NCBI GenBank assembly: GCA_036172665.1
Contig: CM069869.1
Coordinates: 5,580,001 to 5,644,000, forward strand
Direction of reading: 5' to 3'
DNA: 64,000 nt
DNA from: Prosopocoilus inquinatus
Lineage: Eukaryota > Arthropoda > Insecta > Coleoptera > Lucanidae
Positions 54,291 through 64,000 of this stretch are shown here, one piece after another; positions within the stretch are counted from its first letter, which is position 1; the number at the start of each line of letters is the position of its first letter. The position numbers were made by a program, and so were the translations under genes. The notes beneath the pieces are model-generated. The model saw only the letters and a list, made by a program, of their open reading frames with translations, ran no database searches and had not been told where the DNA came from.

Positions 54291-57200
54291 CGCCACTCTT
54301 ATTACAACTGAATTCTTCTCTAACCTCCTTGAACTCTTCCAATTGCCTTTATTAAGCTCATTGTCGCTAATAGCGTAATTTAGTGCTGCAAGGTGCTACT
54401 TTTAGAAAAATTATGCAATAATTGCGGCTATTTATAAACCAGAAAAGGCACACGTCTTGTGTTTTTGCGCGCTGATCGCGCAGGAAGTACATTTTTCACG
54501 TCGTCGTTCAATTCCCCGATGATTACACACACAGTTTCAGTTTTTCAATCTGAAAGAAACTTCAAGAAACCAAGTTCCTACATAAATAAGTTAAACCGTA
54601 ATAATTATTAGGTAGGTATCACCTTCTGTATCGCAAACACAACTGTATTAACAATTTTATAGAATGGAATAGATTTACTGTAGCTTATTTCTATTATTTA
54701 ATTGTTTAATTAATAAATTTATTATCTAAGTGAATGGTCGTCGAATAAATCTGGATCAAATTCGAGGAAGAAATGCGTCGGTTCGAAGGACCAATAAGGT
54801 TGATGAACCAATTCAATTCCTTGTTACGGGCCCAGATTGCATGACACTACATCACCTAAACCCGTCCATTTCTCTCTTAGTTTTTTTGCTGCTACATTTA
54901 ACCAGAATGCTTTTTGGGAACCTATCGTTCTTTGATTACTTAGGTTAACTTCTAACTTATCTGCTGCTTCTACTGAGCGAGTTACACTCTCCATTTTACA
55001 CGCGTCATCGAATTTTCGACTAAAACGTCTCTGTGATTTTTTTGTTTAACATGTGGCCATGTTTCATCTTCAGTTTTGCCACCAATTTTCCACTCTGTTA
55101 CGGTCGAAGTCGCTTTTATTTGTGGTAAATATTTCTGTTAGACAATCGGCAGCCCTGACTTCTTCTCGACTCCGCACGTTCATTTAGCCCTCGTTTCAGT
55201 GTAAAACTTTCTCTGGTAAGGGTCACACGTCCATTGGATTTTCCTTGTGCAAAAGCTAACAGGTGCTAACCTATTTTGATTAACATAACCTTTATCCCCA
55301 AGGATGAATTGTTTTCTTCGTTTGAGAAACACTTCTTTGATGGCAATGTCAGTCGTTTATTACTGATTCGGGCTGACTTGGTGAGTTCATTCTCTTTTTT
55401 TTGGAATTTCTTTTATTTCGTATCCCGTTTCCGATTACGACAGTACTATTACGCTTCCTGAGTATCAAACGGTCCCGACAAGGAAGTTTATCTGCTCGAA
55501 GCGGAATATCGAACACAGTTCACGCCTCTTGTTTCATCCGGAAGGCTGGTGTTCTACTCCGAAGAGGACTCTCAAAGGAGCTTCAGGATTGAATCGTCGA
55601 CTACCTCCGTAGGTTCTGTCTTATAAAGTAACCGTTTACACCTTTTTCTTCGTCACTTCTGTTGATCGTCGCAACATACATCCCGATTCATCTTGCGGGA
55701 TACCTTTTTTTTGACCCTTCAACTTACGTGCAACTTTTGTTGCCTAGTTTATGTCTCACCCATACGTCAGACAATTTAATTTAATCAATACAATTCCTTT
55801 TTTTTATTAAAGTCACTAATTAATTTTTGCTCGATAACAATTGTTAATGGTAACTTTACTGCTTTTGTTAACGTTTGAATCAATTCAATTACTAGATTTT
55901 TTCTGTTGTTACATGGGTTATTGTGAGACGACAGGAAATATCCGAACGTACAAACCATTTTGAAATATTTAAGATCAGTTGATGGAATACTTTGAAACAA
56001 ACTTTAATGATAACGTTTTATTTTTTGCTATTTGCCGTAAATTGTTTTTATTCTGTCATTGAATTGTAGTCTTGGACACATTCCGCCTTTTTAAAACTGG
56101 AGTTAATTTTGTGTTGGAATTATAGTCGACACCGGTGTCTGTATTCTCCAGTTAGCGCCTCCCGGTTAATTATTGTTAAATATACTGTTTCTTGTGCATT
56201 TCCTCTTTTACTCCACGCCCTCTCCGACTATAAAAAGCTGCCGTTGGTATCACGCTGTGTGCCTTGGTGACTATGGCAAATCAACTACTGGAAATCCCGT
56301 ATACGCAGTGATCTAAGAAAGAAAAGAAATAATAAAATGAAATAAGGCTTTATTGGAAAAATTTTGCTATATCGGGTGCGCCACCAGAAGTAGGAAACAC
56401 AATACCAAATATCGTTATCAAAAAAATAAGAATAATTTTCTTTAAAAACAAGTTGTATTATAATTGTAAATTGTGGTTTCGATGTCTATCGATATCGGTT
56501 GGTTGCATATATACAGTGGCGCATCCGGTATATCCGCATTCGCACGAACTTTTTACGTTTCCCAAACAATGATCTCATAACTATTTCGACATTTACTTAG
56601 ATTTACCCGATGACCGAAAATAAAAACTAATCGAATGTCGAAACAATTAAGTAATAGTTGATTCCTCTTAATTGCGGTCCAGTTAAAGGTGCGGTCACCG
56701 AGATATAGAGATGTGTAAAAGACGCATGAGCGCACCAAGACAGAAAACCTGTTCAATTTTAATCGGAAACGAATTAGTGACGGCGTTTTTGTTGTGTAAC
56801 CTTCACACCGAACGTGATGTTCTCTCTCCACTTCAGTCTGGCCCGCTCAAAGAAGAAGAAGAAAAAAAAAATGATATGTACTTTTGTTGTTTTCGTTCGG
56901 TTGAGTTAATGGCCTTTTCGCTTACTGCGTCTGCCGGCGACGGTTTTGAAATTCCCCGTCAGCTCCGAAACTGTGTTTTCCTGTTAAGAGAATGTAGCAT
57001 GTAGCATTTAAGGAATACGGTTTCTTTGTAAACCATTCAAGGCTGGTCACTTCTAAGTGAAGCTTTCGGACGTAATCGTTTCGCACTAAAAGATTGCAGA
57101 TGTAAACAATCTCGATAAATAACATTGAGAGTCTTAAATTGTAACAAAAGTACCGCCTGACCCAAACAGAAAGGATTTAAGATCGGCTACCGCAACAACT

Positions 57201-57570
57201 TTCAAGTTGTTTATTTAAAACCAGTGGAAATATTTCATTGTTTATGCCAAAAGGAAATTCCTAAATAATGAAAAGTGTCAAAACACCGTCTTCTACACAA
57301 TTGCCTGTTACAATCCGAAATTACTTAGCACCCTGTGTTTTTTGAAATTAGAAGGAAAGTAGGTTTAAGTTTCGCCCAATCAAATCTACAATGACAAAAA
57401 TACAGGGAAGGAAGAATATACTATGAAGAAGGACCAAAGGAATAAAAGAAAATAATTAATAAATTTGGTAGTACTCAAAAATGTTTTGGGTTTTGTACAT
57501 AACTTAAGTCAATGTTTTGAACAATTCGAAATTTTGACGCCCTATTTGATAGCGGGGCGTAAAAAAAGTG
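54291..57570. other. No gene recognised; one unnamed minus-strand coding-like remnant
   Basis: On the minus strand, about 54827-55045, an open frame contains FDDACKMESVTRSVEAADKL and REKWTGLGDVVSCNLG. Its composition is protein-like, but I recognise no family. The rest (55050-57570) shows no domain, repeat pair or RNA. A (GAAGAA)-type patch sits near 56850. Confidence 0.3.
56229..56260 (+). promoter_or_regulatory. Possible TATA-type promoter
   Basis: TATAAAAAG at 56229 is followed 21-25 bp later by GGTATCACGCTG, which could be an initiator. The GC-richer stretch around it (56100-56300) resembles an LTR or promoter, but no gene was found downstream. Confidence 0.2.
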
Positions 57571-57900
57571 TCTGTTGTCACGGTAATAATGTCAACTCAG
57601 AACTTCTTGCAACAGATCAGCGAGATGTAAAATAGGTTAGAAATTGTAAGTGAGAAAGACTCGAGACTGATCCACTTTAGCCATCCATTGGTCAGATAGA
57701 GCAAAATAGAGCGTCCCAAGCTACGAGAAAACAATAAAGGCGAGTGAGTTTGTGGTAGAAGAACAACTTTGTGTGTTTATTAATTTAGCAATTGTTAGCC
57801 GCAGCACATACAAATGATACCTTAACAGTATTAATGAAGTGAGAGTTAGGCGTTTCTAAAGTGTTTAATTTTTGGAATTGGTGACCCAACCGTCTTCGGC
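57571..57900 (+). mobile_element. Possible solo LTR with primer-binding site
   Basis: The segment begins TGTTGTCACGG (near 57574), has AATAAA (57731) followed by a GT-rich tract, and ends before TTGGTGACCCAACC (57880-57893). TGGTGACCC shortly after an LTR end resembles the primer-binding site of insect BEL/Pao or Gypsy elements. No second LTR and no gag/pol was recognised, so this is tentative. Confidence 0.3.
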
Positions 57901-60228
57901 GGATTATGTCGCTTCGTTGATCGTCACCCCGCTGTTACTGGAACTGCTAGCTATGGGGTGGAAATTTACGTTCTTGGACTTGCTTTTATTTTCCAAGCAA
58001 AGTTAAGTAGGTGCTTTCTTGTTTACTCATCTTGTTCCTCTCTGTTTTCCACGGGCGTTTATTGTTTGCGAATGTAATATATTGTTAATTTCCCTTTTAG
58101 TGACTGGTACGGGGTAGTTAATCTTTTTTTTGTGTGTGACGCCTTGTCCGCCTGAAGCAGCGTGGACGTGCTCCGTCCCCTCACGGGCCTTCGTTGGACG
58201 GGTTTCTAAGAAGACAGTGCCGCCTCCGGTTCGAGTTAGCAGCCACGTATTACATTTCTGGTCCCGAAGGGATTCTAAAGTAAGAAATTTCCGTGAAGTC
58301 ATCACCCCGGATTTGGGTTCCCCCAGTACCGTAGAATTGGCGCTGAGCTGCGGAATATTTCTCCACGAATTCGGCGAGGAGTGACGTGCTGTTGTTGAAC
58401 AACTCTAGGGTAGTTTCTTTTGGGGTTCACGTCATTTTATCTAAGTTATATTTACCGGTTGCGTCATTGGTGTACATTAACTATTTTTTTTGCTTTTACA
58501 ATTTAATCTTTGCATTGTATAGCGTTTATTGTTTGAGTTTTGTTTCCTTCTGAGCGTAAGAGTAGATTCGGATAGTTTTCGGCCTTGCGCTACACGCATG
58601 AAGTTTTTTTTCTGATTCTTTTTCTTTTAATAATTAATGTTTACTGTTGTAAGCAAATACAAGAGTACTCACGTCGATGCGGTTTTAGCCGTCGTGGTTT
58701 TGGCCTTGTTTTGTAATATTAACCTGTTTGATTACCTCACTAGGGGATTTGTAATATAGTTACAAACTTTGAGATTGTGTTTAACCTAAAAACGGTTGAT
58801 TCTTGTTTGCACCGACCTAGAATCTATTTGTTGATTAATCACATTGCTTGGAACACGTACCTATGGGAAGGGATTTACGAAAAACAATAATATTAAAGAA
58901 CATTATTGGGGTCCTAATATTAAAGAGCATTATTGGGGTTCCTTTGTTTTTGTGTTCCCTAATGATCGCCATTTGGGGTATACCAGTGCCGAAGCGGGTC
59001 CTGGGGAGTTACATATATTTTTCGTGGACAAACAGCGATTCATTTTCCCAACTGTGTATTACCGAAACCTTGCGTACTTAATCGTGACACCTCTAGAAAT
59101 TTACCACGCCGTCTCCACTGAGTAGGCAGAATAACCGTAGAAGGGAATAAACTATGAATACCATGGCAAAAAAATACTACTACCACTGTACAGAAACATT
59201 GGCACCCAATAAAAGGCACCAGCCATTATAGCAATTATTTTAATGCGTGAACTTTACATATTTCAGGATTCAGATATGTTTCTTTTTAACTAATTTTTAA
59301 GTGGCAATCCATTCATTCTAGATCACTCATTCAAATGAGTCCTCTTGGGTGCTGAGGAATAAAATAAAAGTCTAATTAATTGTAAGTGAAATAATGATTT
59401 TCGGCGTGGCATCAGCTAGGGGATTGTTCTCCTGGCGCCCTGAACTTTTTTGGCCCCGCTCATCTACAAACCAGCACTGGCTCGGAACAGCTGAATTGTC
59501 TTTCTCAGCGCTAACTTGCCACCATTCGCGTTAATTATTCAGGAACTAAAGCAAATTCATTCAGATGATAGCATGTTTTATTCCAGAACACGTTTTCTTT
59601 TCTATTTACAGCCTCGAAGAAGATTATCATCGTCATCAAGGCAAACGGAAAACAAAATAATCGATCATGCTCATGTTGTTCTGAGCTCCGAAAGTTTAAA
59701 CGTAGAGCAGGCAACTGTAATCACAGACGTTTAAATTAAACGCGTACATCACATTTTATCGATCGATATAGATGTGTCAAAGTTATTAAGAAGGTTTCCG
59801 TCCTGCGAATATTATTAAAAATATTTGATACTTTGTTAAAAAATAGATTGCAGATTTTTTTTGAGAAGAATCTATTTGGATTTGGATTACAAAAACCCAC
59901 ATTAAAAAAAAAGTAGATTCAAACAAAGTATGCAATACCGTGCCAACAAAAATAAACCAAACACAACCCAACCAACAGTAGCTACTTATTCAAGAAATGC
60001 AGACACAGTCACTGGGTGACTTTTGCAACTTAACATTGCTGCTAGAGCAGCCTGTTTCTGTAACTTCATAGTCTGTTGGTCCTACGGTACTTTACTGCGG
60101 AGTACAGCTTCTGGAGTTCTTTGTATTTGATACAAAATGGCTATTAGACTACTCTGTGACATGGGTTGTAGAGGTAACGGGCAAAAATGCTTTTAGGAAA
60201 TGCATGATACTTACCTTATTCTTACGTC
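57901..60228. other. No gene recognised
   Basis: 58130-58380 is GC-richer and open in two frames on opposite strands, without recognisable motifs. It might be leader sequence of the possible LTR element upstream. A short direct repeat, TATTAAAGARCATTATTGGG, occurs twice at about 58894-58940. Confidence 0.35.
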
Positions 60229-60515
60229 CATTGCACATTTAGCAATTATATTAATAACAATGTGTTTGTATATGAATCAGAGATATGGTATTGTGATCTC
60301 TTCCCCTTGTCTGATGAAAGGAACAAACATGGTGCCGAAGAAAAGACGAACCTGGATAGCGGAGCACAACCACAGAATCGTCAGCCGATCCCACAACGCG
60401 GGGAAAGTAAGCAGACCCGGCTGAGCAACTGGCGGATACAGTAAGATTACCCTTGTAATCTCATACCTTTATTAGAGCTTATATGTACATATAGCACGAT
60501 TTGCGAGATGTGCAA
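60229..60515 (+). repeat. Paralogous repeat, copy with a 110-bp insertion
   Basis: GTGTTTGTATATGAATCA and the following ~45 bp match 61469-61520, and TTATATGTACA with flanks matches 61572-61590. Between the shared CTTGTCTGA and GCAACTGGCGGATA, this copy has 110 extra bases (60315-60424). Those are flanked by CTGA on both sides. Confidence 0.6.
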
Positions 60516-60819
60516 ATGTCGCAAATTTCCCATATGCCTCTTGTTCTTCATGAAACTGTTATTGACTAAAATGAGTCTTCTATCGATATCTGCGCTAGGC
60601 AGGAGCAAATCCTGAGATACTAAGATGCAATAACCAAACAGTAACTAATTGTAAGTGACTGTCACTCAGCAAAATACAGGCTACTGGGTGTTCACTTTAT
60701 TAACTCACAAAATTAACCACGTTTATTTTAATCGGTGCCAATCTAAATTCTTTGAGTTTTCGTCAAGGAATGTACGCGAATAATAAAATACCATAAATTT
60801 GAAATTTCAGCCTGGTCGT
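60516..60819. other. No gene recognised
   Basis: Unassigned AT-rich sequence. Confidence 0.4.
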
Positions 60820-61040
60820 TTTAAGTGCCGTGCCGCCGCTGGCTGCGAAGAGACCGTTGTTGTGCTTTGAAAAAGTTATTTATGGCCGGTGTACACGCGG
60901 CGAGTGTAAAATTGTCGAAAAATACGGCGGCAATAAATAACCGGGCGCTAATTGCTGTCAAAACACGCGAATTAAAAATGCGCGCTCGCAAACAAAACGC
61001 GCGCAGATTATGTCCGGCTTTCAGGGAGCCGTGATGTGTG
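60820..61040. other. GC-rich, non-coding-looking patch; possible regulatory DNA
   Basis: Much higher GC and CpG content than the surroundings. It contains TTATTTATGGCC, GCGCTAATTGCTGTCAAAAC and AATTAAAAATGCGCGC. These resemble homeodomain, Abd-B/Cad-like and Meis/Hth-like sites. Frames on both strands are open through composition only. Regulatory function is an inference. Confidence 0.25.
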
Positions 61041-61435
61041 GGTTGAGAGGTTACAGACCTCTGGGATGACTGAGCAAAGACTTCATATCGCAAATGATGA
61101 AACCATTCCCCCATTCCGATTTGCTGACGCTTCTTGAGCTGCTCGCCATCGCCTTTGGCCGTGCTATTCCCAATCATTGTTCGCTACTGAATCGTAGTTA
61201 ATCATAAGCTACGTCTACATACATGTATACGCAATCATAGTTACAATCAGTTATTCTGCACCAAGACGCAGAGTAAATCTTGTAAGTGGGTTTTATAACA
61301 GTCTTCCAATGAAAAGAAATTGAGTTGAAAAGAGAGAAACCAAAAATACCTTGAACCTTGAATCTTGCATGCTTATAAGTTATTGATTGCCTATTTATTT
61401 TTTCTATTTCACGAGCAATTTCTTTTTGTTTTTCA
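61041..61435. other. No gene recognised
   Basis: Unassigned sequence. Confidence 0.4.
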
Positions 61436-61600
61436 ATATCTAGCAAGGATACTAAGAGCAACGTGTTTGTATATGAATCATAAATGTGGTATTTTGATCT
61501 ATTACCCTTGTCTGAGCATCTGGCGGATAGCGCAACTGATGGACTGCTCAAACTCGTACATTCATCAAAGATTATATGTACAGCGAGATTTGCACTTTAA
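61436..61600 (+). repeat. Paralogous repeat, copy without the insertion
   Basis: Matches 60229-60515 as described there. The junction CTTGTCTGAGCATCTGGCGG is uninterrupted here. Confidence 0.6.
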
Positions 61601-61964
61601 TCTACCTCAGAATTTCATTGATCAAATTGATCAACAAGTATACTTCATATGCTGAAAAAGTTTACGTTTTAGTTATTAATGTAAAAGGTCGGATGTTTCG
61701 TCCGTAGAGATTCAACGTTTTTACAAAAGTTAAAGTTGATAACAACTAGATGATAAGCTGTTGCATAAAAACAATAGAAAAGATGCAATTGTTGTTTTTC
61801 CCGCCGTGTAACTGATACGCTAGTCTTAAATTACGCGCATTAAATATAACCTGGTATTGAAAAAAATCTTTGTTTCATCTTCTGTAAAGTTGCGAAATGC
61901 TGACGCAACGATTTTCAAGGTTAGTTTGAAAGGGCGTCAGACTCGAGAAAGACAAGGCCAAACG
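61601..61964. other. No gene recognised
   Basis: Unassigned AT-rich sequence. Confidence 0.4.
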
Positions 61965-62010
61965 CAAGGTTGGTAGAGCTGGACTGTGTGATAGAAGGTT
62001 GCCTTGATCC
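61965..62010 (+). repeat. tRNA-like SINE head, second copy
   Basis: CAAGGTTGGTAGAGCTGGAC and AGAAGGTTGCCTTGATC repeat the sequence at 2796-2845 almost exactly. Here the box B-like part ends in GATCC, closer to the tRNA consensus. Confidence 0.45.
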
Positions 62011-62329
62011 AGAAGGAAGGGTTTGTCTTATCTTGTCCGCTGTGCTTTGCGTAGTCCCCCGGTATTAACTGAGTTGGGTTCAATAACGAACAGAACAAAC
62101 AGCCATGGGATCTGAACCCACGCTGTAACGTGACACGACCTCCTGTAAGGAACCTGAGATCGTACTTTACAAAATTTCCTTAGCCTCAATTTTTTTTAAA
62201 CATGCATTTCAGTAGTCACAGGTGTGAATCCGATGCGATACGAGTGCATCGATTGATTCAGAAGCCTTCAGTTTTCTGAGCATTTAAATAAGCATCGGAA
62301 AACGGAGATAATTAACACCTTAACAGATA

Positions 62330-62392
62330 AAACAGCGACATCCTACGATCGCTTTTTGACCAATCAAAAACGATTTGCAACAGATTTTTTTA
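62330..62392 (-). repeat. Truncated fragment of the hammerhead-bearing repeat
   Basis: AGCGACATCCTACGATCGCT followed by TTTTTGACC matches the inverted B block at 40451-40480. It is joined directly to AATCAAAAACGATTTGCAA, the outer stem I strand of the ribozyme block. The ribozyme core itself is missing. Confidence 0.6.
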
Positions 62393-62423
62393 ACACCTTA
62401 ACATTGTGTAAAGTGGGCAAGGG

Positions 62424-62720
62424 ACAAAATTGTCACATCCTCAAAGAAGGGCTGAAAGTAAATTCCTGGCTTCCCTCAAACCAAAAACGCTCAAACAAGG
62501 GAATTGCTTTTTAGGTCTTTCATGGTTGATTTTGGGGAAAAGAGTGAGAAGGAAGTTGTTGAGTTTTTGTGTAAGTTTGAAATTTTTCTCACTCTCGTCG
62601 CAAGTTCAAGGGTTAAAAAAGGTTTGAACTAGACAAGCCCTTGTAAATTCTTTTATCATTTAACCAGCCGCCCTTACACACCAAAGTCGGCTAGGCTGAC
62701 CGCTGAACCACGTTACAGAC
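62424..62720 (-). repeat. SINE-like repeat with tRNA-like head, copy 2
   Basis: Body sequence matches 41616-41885. On the minus strand the head reads GTGGTTCAGCGGTCAGCC, then CCGACTTTGG and GGGCGGCTGGTTAAATG, a degraded tRNA-like order of box A, anticodon arm and box B. Poor conservation of the head keeps this tentative. Confidence 0.4.
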
Positions 62721-63052
62721 AGACTATAGTGTTACAAATTAATAATTAGATTCAATGCTAGTACAGTTATGCCAACTGTTTTACAGACATTGCATTGCTG
62801 TCGGGCAAAATTTGTTCATGTGGAGAAATAACCAATTATTAAGTTCCTGTACAACAGAGTATTTAATTATTTTAGCTATTCCTTAAACTTACGAAAATAT
62901 CTTTCGGAGTGGTTGGCATATTTCGGGTATTTCGGTCGCCAAAGTACAATGGCATCTTAGATACATTGCCACCGCAAAATGCAATGTCTTGGATGTGCAC
63001 GAACAAGATACAATATTTAAATACGCAATAAACAAAATAACAAGGTTTTAGA
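62721..63052. other. No gene recognised
   Basis: Unassigned AT-rich sequence. Confidence 0.4.
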
Positions 63053-63182
63053 TAAATTAATTTAATTAACAGTAAGAGGAGGACAGAAAAAAATCGGTAA
63101 TCGAAGTGCTCAGGTTTCGATCATTGGACGTAACGGAATTTTTCTGTCCTCTTAGTATTTCTTTCCTTCATTTAAATTAATT
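63053..63182. repeat. Small inverted repeat (~130 bp, MITE-like)
   Basis: TAAATTAATTTAATTAA with AAGAGGAGGACAGAAAAA on the left is mirrored by TTTTTCTGTCCTCTT and TTAAATTAATTTAA on the right, around a centre with ATCGAA/TTCGAT. No target duplication was determined. Confidence 0.5.
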
Positions 63183-64000
63183 TAATGTGTGAGAATGTGT
63201 TAGATATTCACTAAACAAAATACATAAACAAAATGTACTTTCAGTATATCGAACGTTATAAAAACCCAAAAGACTTATGGAAACATTTAGATTATCTTGA
63301 TTTGCCAACAAAACCATAGTTCCTGCGCGATTAAATAATATTGAAATGAGTAATAACGCATGCAAAGTCGGATCAAGTTTCCAACCGGGAACAATGAGCT
63401 CGAGCGTACGGTATTTGCAGTTTTGCCCCTAATTATACTCTCGATTAAGATTTTTTCTGCATAGGAAAATGCCATCGTCTGATGTCCCCTTCTTATTAAG
63501 AATCTAAACGGGAGAAAATACTTAAGAAGAGCGGGAGCCTACGAAAAGTCGATCTTCCAGGTCCCTCGAGTGATGCTTCTAGACTTAACTACGCGTGACG
63601 TTCCTCGTTTGAAGCTTTTTTTTAAATAAGTTTCCTCAGTTTGAAATTAATTTCGCGAATGAAGTTACTACACTTCGTGGGAGTTTTTTTTTTAATTTTT
63701 GATAATAAATTTAATCTTTTTGAGATTTTCACCCAAAATATATCGAAGTATGCAAACGAAATATTATTTTACGCGATGAGGAACTGAAGAAAGGAGGAAA
63801 AGACAGCAAGCAGCCCGATAGATTAACACGGTGGCGCGGCGTGTTATGTAACCGCAGTAAATCACAAATCGTGTGTTTATTGAAGCTTGCACCGGCAAAT
63901 CCGGCTGCATTTCATTTTACAACATTAAAATTACCTGAAACACGTAAACTGATTTGTTCCGTAGTCAGTTTAAGTAAAGCGATTTTTTGGCTCTTACCAA
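63183..64000. other. No gene recognised
   Basis: Unassigned sequence; overlapping minus-strand frames at 63177-63475 show no motif. Confidence 0.4.

Noticed and set aside
60820..61177. 118-codon minus frame as a protein-coding gene
   Set aside because: The opposite strand is also open, and the sequence is CpG-rich with regulatory-like motifs; no domain is recognised.
1..64000. CRISPR array, bacterial operon or viral genome
   Set aside because: No spacer-repeat arrays with unique spacers, no compact bacterial gene order; composition and elements are those of an arthropod-type nuclear genome.

Overview
The window is AT-rich eukaryotic DNA that looks like an arthropod, most likely insect, intergenic or intronic stretch. 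The evidence is the mix of elements: mariner, hAT, Jockey/CR1-like LINEs, Ty3/Gypsy, Ty1/Copia, a Penelope-like fragment, a DUF4817-type HTH fragment and many TIR-bounded non-autonomous elements. A beetle is plausible, but the sequence alone does not show it. I could not support any complete host protein-coding gene. All recognisable long coding stretches belong to decayed mobile elements. One short candidate host exon, a signal-peptide-like 24 codons at 29770, is offered with low confidence.

Layout. 0-3.6 kb: unannotated, with a tRNA-like SINE head near 2.8 kb. 3605-5860: complete hAT element with a perfect 8-bp target duplication, a spliced BED-finger/transposase gene and only two clear coding lesions. 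7.3-10.0 kb: LINE on +, with a TIR element sitting in its 3' tail (10014-10734). 13.0-15.3 kb: second, different LINE on +. 18.5-22.0 kb: a segment bracketed by GTATCGATAC-type subterminal repeats, holding a DUF4817 remnant and one copy of a ~0.9-kb repeat that recurs inverted at 38.9-40.0 kb. 22.4 kb: a palindrome within a palindrome. 23.6-24.2 kb: hAT-type MITE. 24.5 kb: hammerhead ribozyme. 26.2-26.7 kb: Penelope-like fragment on -. 30.36-30.58 kb: 108-bp-arm foldback. 32.4-35.5 kb: Gypsy pol remnant broken by a TIR element (34170-35085). 35777-37070: mariner. 40.26-41.18 kb: two more hammerhead ribozymes inside an inverted plus direct (446-bp) duplication. 44.1-45.25 kb: 386-bp satellite built of foldbacks. 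45.3-45.6 kb: fragment of an uncharacterised arthropod multi-copy gene. 46.25-47.4 kb: Copia pol remnant. 48156-49650: long-TIR foldback element. 50137-51498: TIR element carrying a 207-bp tandem array with an alternating A-B-A-B pattern. 51.6-54.25 kb: LINE on -, nearly full ORF2. 57.5-57.9 kb: possible LTR and primer-binding site. 60-63 kb: paralogous repeats, tRNA-like SINE pieces, and a GC-rich patch that may be regulatory.

The observations I rate highest are: (1) three type I hammerhead self-cleaving ribozymes of 89 nt with complete core and covarying helices, two of them in a duplicated structure resembling a metazoan retrozyme or a Penelope pLTR; (2) a TIR transposon that contains a young higher-order tandem repeat, that is, satellite DNA growing inside a mobile element; (3) the 386-bp foldback satellite; and (4) the recently inserted hAT copy.
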